Shown: in pieces, positions 31,701 to 38,667 of the stretch | Layout of the letters: each line of letters opens with the position of its first letter | Numbering within the stretch: the stretch's first letter is position 1 | Source: a virus | Direction: 5' to 3' (one strand) | Length of the DNA: 38,667 nucleotides | Virus record (IMG/VR): IMGVR_UViG_3300035663_000038 | Span: 1 to 38,667 of that record | Position numbers and translations under genes: made by a program | The notes under the pieces: generated by a model | Told to the model about the DNA's origin: nothing | The model's database searches: none | Seen by the model: only the letters and a program-made list of their open reading frames with translations

Positions 31701-33963
31701 TATCAAAAACAAACCACGTGTTTACAGTCTCCCCGCCTTCTTCAGCAAAGAACACAGAGTCATAGCCTTTACTCTGCAGGTACTCGTTGTCGTAAATAGT
31801 CGGATAGGCAAAGTCTGATTCGCCTTCAGCAAAAATGTCATAAAGCCGAGTGTCTTCCGGAGCAACGTCGGGGTGATTTGTTTTTAACCACGCAATGAAT
31901 TCAGCCAACTGAGCATTACGTGTGGCTTCGTCGGCTTGACTAAGCGTAGTGACATTCAGCGCACGCTTAGGCGGTTCTACTGTTGTTTCAACAGTGCGCT
32001 GCTCTTTACCCGTAGCTTTGCCTGCGTATCTTTCCGCAAGCGTTTTGATATTGGTCCAAAACTTTCCGGGGTACCGGGACTTTTCAGTGGTTGCCCGATA
32101 CAGCGTATCCGCAGGAGGAGTCTCTGCGAACCTAAGATCGTTTATGGTTGCGGTAGGTTCGGCTCTGGTTTCTTTGGGTGTAGGTGGGGTTGTTTCTTCC
32201 GCAGGCTTTGCCGCTGCTTTGCGGCGAGCTAATTCTGCTTTTGCTGCTTCGGTTTCTGCATCAGGGCCAAGGAAAACTGCGTCTTCAGCAATAGCTTCTA
32301 GCTGCTCATCAGTTAGGGTTGTGACATCGAGTGGTTTAGTTGGCTTAGTCGGTGTTACTGCAGCGGGCTCAACTTTTTCTCCAGCCACAGAGACTCCAGC
32401 ATCCTCTGCAGTAGGAACCACTCCAGTTGGCTCAGTTCCGGCAGCTCCTTCGGAGGTGCCAGCGACGGGCTCTCCAGCCACTGAAACGCCAGCTCCACCT
32501 GCTGGGGGGACAGTTCCTGCAACATCTTCAGTCTCCGATTTAACTTGTGTTTCGGCTTGTGCCTCTTCCATAGCGAGCACAATTGCATCAGCCCGTGCTT
32601 CAGCGGGCGGAACACCTACGCTGATAAGATCATCTTCGATCTCAGCAACACGTTTAGGGTCTACGTTAGCAGTGCTAGGAGCCGGGGTTCCTGTTTCCTG
32701 CGCAGCGGCAACTTGTTGCGCACGGGCATTGACCATCCTCGTAGCAACTTCATCAGCCAACTCTTTGGGCATCTGCGCTTGGTAGCGCTGGGACAACTCC
32801 GCAATCTGTTCTTCAGTAGACAGATCCGTACGGGGTGTCTGGTCTACGATGGATTTGATTTGGTTTAGGCGTTCGAGTTTGGCTTGTTCTTCTCTCGCCA
32901 CCACTGCTTCACGCGCACCAAACCCTGCACCGAGCCCAGCACCCGCCAACCCTTCAAGTGTGCCCGCTGCAACTGCGCCTCGGAACGTAGGTACATCAAA
33001 CCCTTCGCGTTGTAACGCAATATTCTCGGCGGTCTTTTCTTGCCCTGCCTGAGCAAACTCCGTGCCTAGCTCTTTACCGCCTACAACTGCGGCTTGTTTT
33101 ACGGGTCCACGGGCAGCAGCCTGAGCGGTCGCCTTTGCTGCTTGGTCTTTGATTGCTTGTTCTGCGCTTTCAGCAGCGGCAGCTTTACCCAACACACGAG
33201 CAGTGGCAGCTTTAGCTAAAGAACCTTCAAGGCCAGTTACCCCACTAAGCCCGCCGAGCGCGGCACCAGTAAGGATCATGTCTAGGTTTTTGCCGCCATA
33301 CTCTTGCGCTAGTTTTGCCCGAGCTTCGATCTGCTCTTTGGGCATATCGGTGTCTTTAAGCTCTTCCTTTACAGCTTCGTAAATAGAGCCTTTGACTGCG
33401 CCCGCCCCCATGCCAGCACCGAGACCTACACCAATAGCGCGAGCAGCTAAAGCTGGAACACCCCCAAGGATGGAAGCGAGAGAGGCTACAACAACTGGCG
33501 CCGACGTGCCGAGGGCGCTAGACAGCATGTCAACAGGCGCGACCGAAAACGCTTTGATACCAGCTTTGACTTGATCGAGCACACCTTTGTCTTCGGCTTC
33601 TTTCATAAGCCGAGACACTTCCTGAGAGTCTTTTTTAGACTGCGCGCTGTAGAACTGCGCGATCCAATCTTCTACGCCTTTGATGTTTTCAGATACACCA
33701 CTACCTGCACCAAAAGCGTCGGCGACCATCCTAACGCCTTGAGTAACACCCCCGGCTAACTTAAGAGGTACGTCGGCTACAGAACGGAAAATGCTTTGAT
33801 CTTCTGGCTTAGCTCCAATACCCGGAACAACTTGCCATTGGTTGTTTACAAGGAAAGCGCGTTCTTTAGTCTGGGGGTTTACCGCTTCTTGCGCAGGGGG
33901 CACCCATTGCCCGTTTACAAGAAAAAGATACTCACCAGTCTGCGGGTTGTATGCGCGTTCCAT
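25762..33963 (-). CDS. Giant polyvalent virion protein (PLxRFG-type, ART-like and HExxH domains)
   Basis: 2733 residues. N-terminus: a duplicated short motif (NPQTGEYLFLVNGQW at 6-20; NPQTKERAFLVNNQW at 29-43). Residues 155-192 and 230-250 are Gly/Ala-rich and hydrophobic. Two ADP-ribosyltransferase-like segments follow: 618-754 (DTLYRATTEKSRY, then FWT, then YDSVFFAEEGGETVNTWFVF) and 777-850 (YVYHAVRN, ANGLKVGA). KRGRPK at 1003-1008 is AT-hook-like; 1010-1450 is a charged helical region. ILHELLHAALH has HExxH at 1571-1575, with SPDEFLSYG (E1653) as a possible third ligand. FPLMRYGQF (1952-1960) fits the PLxRFG domain. Hydrophobic spans lie near 2175-2212 and 2423-2457. Such proteins are injected with DNA and are thought to protect it or attack host targets. 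No strong RBS. Confidence 0.82.
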   Translation of the reverse strand: MERAYNPQTGEYLFLVNGQWVPPAQEAVNPQTKERAFLVNNQWQVVPGIGAKPEDQSIFRSVADVPLKLAGGVTQGVRMVADAFGAGSGVSENIKGVEDWIAQFYSAQSKKDSQEVSRLMKEAEDKGVLDQVKAGIKAFSVAPVDMLSSALGTSAPVVVASLASILGGVPALAARAIGVGLGAGMGAGAVKGSIYEAVKEELKDTDMPKEQIEARAKLAQEYGGKNLDMILTGAALGGLSGVTGLEGSLAKAATARVLGKAAAAESAEQAIKDQAAKATAQAAARGPVKQAAVVGGKELGTEFAQAGQEKTAENIALQREGFDVPTFRGAVAAGTLEGLAGAGLGAGFGAREAVVAREEQAKLERLNQIKSIVDQTPRTDLSTEEQIAELSQRYQAQMPKELADEVATRMVNARAQQVAAAQETGTPAPSTANVDPKRVAEIEDDLISVGVPPAEARADAIVLAMEEAQAETQVKSETEDVAGTVPPAGGAGVSVAGEPVAGTSEGAAGTEPTGVVPTAEDAGVSVAGEKVEPAAVTPTKPTKPLDVTTLTDEQLEAIAEDAVFLGPDAETEAAKAELARRKAAAKPAEETTPPTPKETRAEPTATINDLRFAETPPADTLYRATTEKSRYPGKFWTNIKTLAERYAGKATGKEQRTVETTVEPPKRALNVTTLSQADEATRNAQLAEFIAWLKTNHPDVAPEDTRLYDIFAEGESDFAYPTIYDNEYLQSKGYDSVFFAEEGGETVNTWFVFDKEPQKGKPAKAPAGANLLDTTKYVYHAVRNDADIGDIVANGLKVGANLSFDTQGQAFAGEGDTILVFNAQDVAPSRKGYQNDGVSTKLAKPVAILKDTSLEESKKTKAEVENEALSVFEQLERFKEYLTKEYGFTKQELLRFETFSLRELKESSIPNTINNVPVNVATLPAELVKDIGRLRQLSKKLYELSDSLTSAEGLPEEKLTREQILGRYAAFGVPVQRVALGFDEDTDKVTVSLEEQAAKPPGKRGRPKLAEEQREASQQKKREAKTTWERNNRALAKATELLKDPETRTEGLHMLRELRSTSFRKEAQAAIAQAGVTPAEMSRIEATHADWRKQQAEDKAEAQKEREEKAAKKAARPSPEQIKQLREEKKAEKLKDSSAYVTDPDTGRVYEVPVSADAIRERVKTGQTAEEAKQAVIDDAVAQLIKAEGIARSDLELITKQEFVAKTKEAEQKKKQAAIAERKAKLATPEGKEEQKKKQEEAAEAARKAAQEKKKQAADRQVRNKQDALRAAKTDTDKQIAQLEFDEAKVEQKLAEGVTPEQLGLPENWREGLREQKAALKTEAYIKERNRILESKNRDLLERVLSNMRLKFLELQRDVKAGAIAESDINWGAQWSEGTPIRSLKEAQAELDAYAARLQALPAPKGKAKAKDFKTRMSNIYGTILDKESTMTEEELEKKEEKKRQAEEQGTWQEEDGKPPEAMFQATRANVATPNEEFSKDTTGAQAAARLARVASNKFQRLLALRLTGLRVLRDVKFVVLETGDPTPIELVKDLGWAQARGAYVADTNTVYVKGESFGYMQGINNITILHELLHAALHRKIQAGRQATLKRLIAGEDVKQVERLFYDLKKLAGAAEKHFRSLSDMPEGLYLLVSGTANERTGKYDIFSSPDEFLSYGMSDPVFQEFLKTVPVDVRDNNGFSMFVRAILRFLGLAANDQSALTKLVDITDQFISVKAVPRTEISGVLKQSALKQKATAKKEKINKTLEKAKKANRESPTLINATGDLITDRDASLLSDILGARYDQFRGATLRQLLPMLQTETIVEWAGRLGLNGVVRTWEAMKSESAMRYALINRSLPVAKELTDLQRTDSKMFESLGVVMHYATLRGVDPATEEGRAKSPALKSLWEKLSPEARKLYVQVRDHYRAYNDLYHDSLVKRVEDAKVDADSKKNLLASIRQIYETSNKISPYFPLMRYGQFWVRIGKSKSGEFHMFENQHEKELFIRQWVREQVEKDPKTNRAQLYADGAIEDGNNLSDEKGRSAVAAYNETLQKVFTSIDDAVKKPVLTTDDFGNVVNSSALVNADKLKDDVYQLMLHTLPDRSFRRRFIHRKGKAGFSKDIARNFASLTMDMANQLSRMRYRSAIEGAVGEAAASVEGNPDQAKLSEFVAEMRVRAQQITDPNFDDSVSNRLVTFTNTTTFLWLMSTIKTAVAQAAAIPVFVAPVLASHYGIFATHAALGRFINVFNSFGVREKHPDGSTSWVAPTVAQSRQVKLNEEERRAAQYMIDRGISDTTMAFDLGSRRELPTHVQNSMPRRIMRSTSLIMTGLFHNVERLNREVTFMAAFRLARKKNKDMSFEDVAAQAEQVTYEALGNYASINRPRGIGASAEQQVILNAHQPIGRALLQFKMFPAFVTTYMVRNFWRIVGTGYSAQERKVAATQLFGTLGYSLSLAGVMGIPGVTFALGILSGLRNLGIDEEDDDELIKRDLEFYLRNVWIPDTFGEMKVGGISLSNVLDRGLIAELTGKDITSSLSFNNMWFPESKEEPTAAAAMQSFLLHMLGPTVSLVSQWATSIDKFNQGKVVEGMERLMPGLVRPVLTSYRYGTEGATTPAGAAIKPAEEFTTGELVAQAMGFSTEGLVAQRETLFKVENLKKQIENSRKSLLNRLALETTRGSEDINKVLDKIIDFNRRNPTFAIDADAINSSLKNRFERMYATQRGLPIDSKLFPLVRDLFNVPIEKLEAEAERARK

Positions 33964-33969
33964 ATTTGC

Positions 33970-35925
33970 TTATTGCACTTTAAAGCCGGGGGGCAAGGGA
34001 GGAGTGCTACCACCGGCAGATGGGCGCGTCGGTGCTCCGGGGGTTTGTTGACTCATCGCAGCGGCTGCAGCAGCAGAATCTGGGTCAATTCCAGCAAGTG
34101 CAAACACCTCCCTAAGTTGTTTCTGCGCCGCCTCTTTTTTGGCCGGATCTTTACTCATAAGCCCCGGTAAAAGCACGGTAACTAGAGGAGATTTCATTAC
34201 GTCTCCTATTTTCCTCGCCTCAGTAGCCGCAGCCCTATTCGTTGCATCTCGGTAATTACTCTGAAACCTCTCTGCTGCTGCAGCTCTTGCCTTAACTGGA
34301 CTCATCCCCTGTTCGATGAAGTCGGCTTCATACGCAGCAATCATTTCGCGTGCGTCAGTGGTCTTATCAATTTGCGCCGCTGCTGTGCGTTCTCTAGAGG
34401 CGATGTCTATAGCTTTAATGAATCTATCACGGGCGTTTTCATCTACTTGTACACCCAGTTTTTGGAACAGCATATCAACTTCAGTCTTGAGTCTGGCATC
34501 AGTCATGCCAGCTTCACCAGCAAGCCGCAAGCCAACAGAAAGCAGTTCGTTAGCACGACGGGCGTTACCTTCTGCAAGTGCGTTTGACAATTTAGCGGCT
34601 TCAGTGGTGGCGTTAACAGCACGGTCGCCAGCAGTCTGCATAGCTTGGAACTTGCCCATGCGCTCCGTTTCAAGTTTGCTGCGAAGCCCTTCTTCCATAC
34701 CGCTAACTTCTTTAAGCCGCTCTCGGCGAGCCGCTTCCTGTTGAGCAGCAGTTGCTTGAGCAGCCCTAGCCCCACCTGCGCCGACGCTGCCAAGAGAAGT
34801 GCGTCCTGCTGCGCCCGAAAGGAAAGCAATCAACTGATCAAGTCGTTGCCTGCTTGGATCAAAATCTTGCTCCATACGTTGTCTAGCGGATGCAATCTCG
34901 GCACGTCGAGCAGCCAGATCTTCAGGAGTCATGCCGGGGTAGTCGCTAGCGCGTAAATGTTGCGACTGAATGAGACCCCGCAATGCAGCGAGTCCTTCTT
35001 CTTGGTTTTGAGTAGCCCTAAGATCAGATTCCCTAACACCTGTCATCTGCCGCGCAAGGTCGCCTGCTCTACCCACTGCGTTCATAGCGCTAGACGGCGT
35101 AACACGAGGGATACTAGTAGCGTTTTGACTAGGCTGGTTATCGAGCAGTGCACGTACCCCACTTGCTTCGGCTTTTGCGGGGGCGGCTTCAGGAGCTGCG
35201 GCCCGTTCCGCGCGGGGCGCGGCAAGGTTGGGAGCATAGCGTTCATCTGGGCCAGCATACGGGATAGCTTCAGCAGCACGATCAGCGGCTGGCTGCGCCG
35301 TGGGCGGCAACTCTTCGGCAGCAAACAATGAAGCCTCTGCAGGGGCTGTTGGCGTCGAACCTAAGCCCTCTACGGCCTCTGGCGCCAATCGCCGCTGTTC
35401 TTGCAGGCGCTCTTCTTCTATGATTCGTTCTATTGCCTGCCGTCTGCGCTCTTCTTCTCTAGTTTGTTCCATTCGGCGGCGCGTGCCGGGTGATAGTTGC
35501 GCCGACCTCCCCCTCGTCGAATCTACTAGGTCACCGCTTTGGAACGCAACGATACCGCCCGCTGCCATAGCTTGTGGAGACATAGCGTTAGCTGCGCCCG
35601 GAGCACGAGCAAGACCACTCATAAGCTGCTGCATGGCAGCTTGTTGTTTTGCCTGTTGTTGCTGGGCAGTCTGGCCTACCTGCTGTGCAACCTCTTGGCG
35701 GGTCATGTCCATGACCTCTTGCTCACGCTGCTGCGCTACCGTAGGCAACCCACCGGCGTCAGGTTGTTGCATCTGAAGACTTCTGGCGGCGGCTTCTTTC
35801 TCGCTCTTTAGCTTCTGAAGCGCAAGAAGATCAACAAGCTGTTGGTTTTGTTGGTATCGCTGGGCCAAAGCTTGGGGGTTACCCCGATATGCGTCCATGC
35901 GCCGAGTGATTTCTTGATCGAGCAT
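33970..35925 (-). CDS. Putative virion/ejection protein, Gln/Ala-rich
   Basis: 651 residues, mostly helical. Residues 55-100 are Gln-rich (VGQTAQQQQAKQQAAMQQ); MAAGGIVAFQSGD (about 121-133) is a motif I have met repeatedly in environmental phage structural proteins. Long Arg/Ala/Glu helices follow and the C-terminus is Pro/Gly-rich (TPPLPPGFKVQ). No enzyme motif. It lies between a 273-residue virion-type protein and the polyvalent protein (6-nt gap), consistent with an internal core or ejection protein. RBS AGGGA. Confidence 0.6.
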   Translation of the reverse strand: MLDQEITRRMDAYRGNPQALAQRYQQNQQLVDLLALQKLKSEKEAAARSLQMQQPDAGGLPTVAQQREQEVMDMTRQEVAQQVGQTAQQQQAKQQAAMQQLMSGLARAPGAANAMSPQAMAAGGIVAFQSGDLVDSTRGRSAQLSPGTRRRMEQTREEERRRQAIERIIEEERLQEQRRLAPEAVEGLGSTPTAPAEASLFAAEELPPTAQPAADRAAEAIPYAGPDERYAPNLAAPRAERAAAPEAAPAKAEASGVRALLDNQPSQNATSIPRVTPSSAMNAVGRAGDLARQMTGVRESDLRATQNQEEGLAALRGLIQSQHLRASDYPGMTPEDLAARRAEIASARQRMEQDFDPSRQRLDQLIAFLSGAAGRTSLGSVGAGGARAAQATAAQQEAARRERLKEVSGMEEGLRSKLETERMGKFQAMQTAGDRAVNATTEAAKLSNALAEGNARRANELLSVGLRLAGEAGMTDARLKTEVDMLFQKLGVQVDENARDRFIKAIDIASRERTAAAQIDKTTDAREMIAAYEADFIEQGMSPVKARAAAAERFQSNYRDATNRAAATEARKIGDVMKSPLVTVLLPGLMSKDPAKKEAAQKQLREVFALAGIDPDSAAAAAAMSQQTPGAPTRPSAGGSTPPLPPGFKVQ

Positions 35926-35926
35926 G

Positions 35927-36748
35927 TTATTTCCCTGTAATAAGACCCATACTCTTGAGCAAGCCCAAGATACCGCTCATAGTGCCAAAAGCTTCCGACA
36001 GGCCAGATGCACCTTGGTAGCCGTAGTTAGATGATGCAACACCCGGAAGATTTTGCAATAGCGACTGCATGAACTGCACTTGCTTATACGGGTAGTCGCG
36101 CTCTTGCTCAAACTGTTTGATGTCGGCGGTAATGCCTTCCGAAGCAATCCCACGCTCGGTCTCCCCGCCCTTCATCTGAGCCCCAAGTGCAGCAAGCCCA
36201 TAATCACCAGCCTGCTTAGCCGCAGCCATCTGACGGTTTTGTTCCGCATTAAACTGCTGCATGGCTTGATCGTATGCCGACTTGTACCCTTCACCCGTGA
36301 TCTTGCCGAGATTCTGCATGAGGTTACGGTCAAGCTCAGACTCCATAATTGCCTGACGACCACCACCAAACGACCCAGCTCTAGTCATCCGACCGGCTTG
36401 TTGGACCCGTGAGATCTCTGCCTGCCTACGCGCCTCTTCAAGCTGTGGGTTTAGCGCAGACATCAAATACGGATTCATGTAGTTCTGCGCGGCTTCAGCC
36501 GAGAACGCCTGCGGGTTGTACATAGTCTGTGCTGAGGTAGGCAGAGTAAGCCCAGCCAATCCTTGGAACGCTTGATTTTGGAGCGTCGAAGGCCCAGCAG
36601 TAAGCGGACCTGTATAAGCTTGGTAAGGGGTAGACGCCGCAGCCTGCCCACGCCCCAGCATCTCCGTTACATACGGACCCGCCCACGTGGAAAGCGTTGA
36701 CTCAGTGCTTGTTTGTTTACCCGCAGTGGGGTCAAGTTGATCAGCCAT
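35927..36748 (-). CDS. Putative virion protein (ejection/tail associated)
   Basis: 273 residues. Residues about 88-170 contain NYMNPYLMSALNPQLEEARR, then QQAGRMTRAGSFGGGRQAIM, then ESELDRNLMQNLGKITGEGY: 'NPY...AxxAGAFGGxRQ...' is a pattern widely shared by podovirus and marine phage virion proteins of the internal/tail-needle region. The C-terminus is Gly/Leu-rich. RBS GAGG. The next gene starts one nucleotide after its stop. Function is inferred from pattern and place. Confidence 0.6.
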   Translation of the reverse strand: MADQLDPTAGKQTSTESTLSTWAGPYVTEMLGRGQAAASTPYQAYTGPLTAGPSTLQNQAFQGLAGLTLPTSAQTMYNPQAFSAEAAQNYMNPYLMSALNPQLEEARRQAEISRVQQAGRMTRAGSFGGGRQAIMESELDRNLMQNLGKITGEGYKSAYDQAMQQFNAEQNRQMAAAKQAGDYGLAALGAQMKGGETERGIASEGITADIKQFEQERDYPYKQVQFMQSLLQNLPGVASSNYGYQGASGLSEAFGTMSGILGLLKSMGLITGK

Positions 36749-36755
36749 AGTAACC

Positions 36756-38027
36756 TCACGCAGGAAGATATTTGTTTGGGTTGATTTGCTTGCCCTGCTT
36801 AGTCGTACCTGTGCGGGCGTGTCGAATCTTGTCCATCATGCTGTAAAGCCGTTTAGCACCGGCTTCGGAATTGCCGTTACCAAGGTGGCTAACCACGTCG
36901 GCAGGAATAACGAACTCACCGTGACTCAACGCAGCAGGTTGTTTGCCTTCGATGTTAGCCGAGATCTTGTCGGCCATGCCATCAGTTGAACCGTTGAGAT
37001 AGCGACCTTTGGCGAGATTCATAAGCCCACCACCAGCGGCTGTAATAGGTTTATTCCGCACCGCCTCCTCTAAGTCAGCAGGTATAGCACCCGGAGACGC
37101 AGGCCTAATCATGTCAACCATTTTTGTATTGTCTTGAACTGGCCCTACACGTTCTTGCGCTACAACTTTTCCAGTCTCATCGTACTGAGGCACTTTTACT
37201 GCTGACGCAACTGCGGAAGCGGGTAAAGCAGCCAGCCCTTTAGGGGCTGCAGCAGGTTCTTCTTTCTTTGCCTCTACTTTGGGTTTAACTTCATACGCAG
37301 GGTTGGCTTTGTTCAATGCAGCAAGACCCGCAGCTTGCGTTGTTGCAGCGGTTTTAGCTGCTGCCAATTCATCAGTCTTCGTAGGGTCAACGTATTTGGT
37401 GTCAGAGAAGTATCTCTGCCCGCCACTACCCGGTCGGCGATTTGGATCATAAGGGGCGCTTACTCGTTCCCGCACCGCTTCGTATTTAGGGATGCCGCCT
37501 TGGTACCCAACTTTAGGCGCTTCGCCAGTACCAAGAAGTTTTTTGCCGACACCGCTGTTTAAAAATGCCGTAAGCCCCAAGATTCCGGGCACGTTGGGTT
37601 TGCCGTCTTTTGCAAATATACTTTTGGCAAACTGGTTAATGAACCCGCCGAGGCCCGGAGAGGCTTGCTCAAGCGCCCCAGAGTCCCAGATTTTTATTGG
37701 TTTAGCGGTGGTTGACGGATCGTTAATCCAGTATTGCCCACTGGGAGTAATAGTTAAGAGCTTTCCGGAATCAGCATCCTTAAATACGTCGTAGCCGGTG
37801 GCTTCTGGGCTATCTTTGGTTATGTCAACTCGTTCCCAAACGGCTCCGGGGGTCGCCCATCCGTACCCCATGTCTCCCCATGCTGCAGAGTCGTCAGGTA
37901 GGTTCCAATCCGCCCCCATCCCCCACCATGCGTTGGTATCGTCAGCATTATCACCGCCGCCACCCTCGCCAAACCAACCTGAATCCCAGTCGCTGCCGCC
38001 AATATCGTCCGAGTTGCTGTCGCTCAT
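36756..38027 (-). CDS. Putative virion-associated protein with conserved C-terminal domain
   Basis: 423 residues. N-terminus (1-80) is Asp/Gly/Trp-rich and low complexity; the middle is Ala/Pro/Lys-rich. The C-terminal roughly 90 residues (AAGGGLMNLAKGRYLNGSTD, then GMADKISANIEGKQPAALSH, then GEFVIPADVVSHLGNGNSEA, then AKRLYSMMDKIRHARTG) form a very conserved module in environmental phages, where it appears at the end of several virion genes. Role unknown. RBS GAGGTTAAC. Gap of 2 nt to the upstream gene. Confidence 0.65.
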   Translation of the reverse strand: MSDSNSDDIGGSDWDSGWFGEGGGGDNADDTNAWWGMGADWNLPDDSAAWGDMGYGWATPGAVWERVDITKDSPEATGYDVFKDADSGKLLTITPSGQYWINDPSTTAKPIKIWDSGALEQASPGLGGFINQFAKSIFAKDGKPNVPGILGLTAFLNSGVGKKLLGTGEAPKVGYQGGIPKYEAVRERVSAPYDPNRRPGSGGQRYFSDTKYVDPTKTDELAAAKTAATTQAAGLAALNKANPAYEVKPKVEAKKEEPAAAPKGLAALPASAVASAVKVPQYDETGKVVAQERVGPVQDNTKMVDMIRPASPGAIPADLEEAVRNKPITAAGGGLMNLAKGRYLNGSTDGMADKISANIEGKQPAALSHGEFVIPADVVSHLGNGNSEAGAKRLYSMMDKIRHARTGTTKQGKQINPNKYLPA

Positions 38028-38029
38028 AG

Positions 38030-38667
38030 TTAACCTCGCTTACTCTCATCTTGATCTGGCGATTCGTACCAGTCAAAACTGTAGGGGGTAAAGAATTCTT
38101 CCCAAGGAGTTACTTCGATTGTACCCAGTTCAGGTTCCATTGGGGGTCTTTGCTGCGCACCCTGCCCGCTAAACCCGGCCAACAACATCAACAAAGAATT
38201 GAGATCCATACCGGCACCTGCACCGGCCAAAGTATCGTTCCCGGCACCACCAGTTAATGTGCTGGGTTGTTGTCTGGGTGGTCTGGGTGGTCTGGGTGGC
38301 CCTATCCGTATTCTTGGTAGTTTGGTAACTGGATCAAGTTCGTATTGAGGGCCTTCGTCTTCAACTATCTTTTTAAGGGTGTCTTCGTCAAGTTCCTCTT
38401 CCTCTTCTTCCAATACGTCGTTACCGTCACCGCCTTCAAGGGTGTCGTCTTCAAGTAGTTTGAGAAGACCGTCTTCGTCTAAATCATCACCACCTAAGTC
38501 ACCACCTAAGTCACCACCTAAGTCACCACCTAAGTCACCACCTAAGTCACCACCTAAGTCACCACCTAAGTCTTCACCCTCACCTAAGTCTTCACCCTCA
38601 CCTAAGTCTTCACCCTCACCTAAGTCTTCACCCTCACCTAAGTCTTCACCCTCACCTAAGTCTTCAC
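38030..38667 (-). CDS. Acidic repeat protein with RTX-like motifs, partial
   Basis: The frame is open from the right edge to the stop at 38030; no start is seen, although an internal TTG at 38413 is possible. Five 18-bp and seven 12-bp units encode DLGEGE and GDLG repeats, giving a Gly/Asp/Glu-rich region. Downstream are two RTX nonapeptides, GGDGNDVL and GGAGNDTLA, which bind calcium in RTX proteins, then an EEEEEE tract, a PRPPRPPRQQ segment and a hydrophobic LLMLLAGFSG. The gene sits 2 nt upstream of the virion protein at 36756. It may be a calcium-dependent virion or adhesion-type protein; the fold is inferred from motif only. Confidence 0.6.
   Translation of the reverse strand, partial: EDLGEGEDLGEGEDLGEGEDLGEGEDLGEGEDLGGDLGGDLGGDLGGDLGGDLGGDLGGDDLDEDGLLKLLEDDTLEGGDGNDVLEEEEEELDEDTLKKIVEDEGPQYELDPVTKLPRIRIGPPRPPRPPRQQPSTLTGGAGNDTLAGAGAGMDLNSLLMLLAGFSGQGAQQRPPMEPELGTIEVTPWEEFFTPYSFDWYESPDQDESKRG
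38489..38667 (-). repeat. Tandem repeats: 7 x 12 bp and at least 5 x 18 bp
   Basis: On the + strand, ACCACCTAAGTC repeats exactly seven times (38489-38572), then TTCACCCTCACCTAAGTC repeats five times (38573-38662) and a sixth is cut at the edge. Both periods are multiples of three, so copy number changes length but not frame. The window ends inside the array, which is where assembly often stops. Confidence 0.9.

Noticed and set aside
29464-32868. Long rightward open frames (up to about 307 codons) opposite the giant virion gene
   Set aside because: They lie wholly antisense to a 2733-codon gene with clear domains, have low-complexity Ser/Leu/Phe-rich sequence and no consistent RBS; they are frame shadows of GC-rich repetitive coding DNA.
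38489-38667. CRISPR array
   Set aside because: The units are contiguous 12- and 18-bp tandem repeats with no unique spacers, inside an open frame.

Overview
The window is part of a tailed double-stranded DNA phage genome (Caudoviricetes), probably podovirus-like, and it resembles uncultured freshwater or marine phage contigs. The evidence is a terminase pair, a portal, a GroES-like co-chaperonin, a family A DNA polymerase, a fused primase-helicase and a 2733-residue 'polyvalent' virion protein. No host core gene, integrase, CRISPR array or tRNA was seen. The host is uncertain. A leader element almost identical to the ribosomal-operon boxA of proteobacteria (5281-5299) points to a proteobacterium, perhaps a betaproteobacterium; this is inference.

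Layout. From 1 to 4830, leftward: small terminase, large terminase, portal, a 65-residue protein and a GroES-like protein cut by the left edge. From 4831 to 5351: a divergent control region with a 15-bp direct repeat, a 9-bp-arm palindrome, a possible rightward promoter and a boxA-like antiterminator. From 5299 to 6183: a 146-residue gene flanked by a 28-bp inverted repeat, then a run of hairpins that looks like a structured RNA. From 6228 to 8326: small unknown genes, interrupted by an AT-rich stretch full of GTTAC motifs. From 8372 to 12449: a MoxR-type AAA+ ATPase, two small proteins, a metallopeptidase-like/VWA protein and a DUF3150-like protein. From 12460 to 16385: a tightly overlapping chain of small, mostly unknown genes, several with DNA-binding features. 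From 16443 to 25694: the replication module (VRR-NUC nuclease, PolA, Cas4/RecB-like Fe-S nuclease, HNH protein, SNF2 helicase, candidate ssDNA-binding protein, HTH protein, primase-helicase), ending at a strong terminator at 25739-25763. From 25762 to 38667, leftward: virion proteins, namely the giant polyvalent protein, three structural or ejection-type proteins, and a partial acidic RTX-like protein whose tandem repeats run into the right edge.

How it fits together. Both outer arms are transcribed leftward and the middle is transcribed rightward. On a circular or permuted map the missing segment (major capsid, tail and so on) would lie between the GroES-like gene at the left edge and the acidic repeat protein at the right edge. 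The rightward operon looks early: it has a structured, possibly antiterminated leader, and most of its genes overlap by 4 nt (ATGA or GTGA), which indicates translational coupling. The leftward arms look late.

The most unusual parts are the structured RNA around the 146-residue gene, the phage-borne MoxR/VWA/DUF3150 cassette, a possible short RNA with an anti-Shine-Dalgarno stretch just before the main terminator, and the multidomain 2733-residue protein with two ART-like regions, an HExxH motif and a PLxRFG-type motif.
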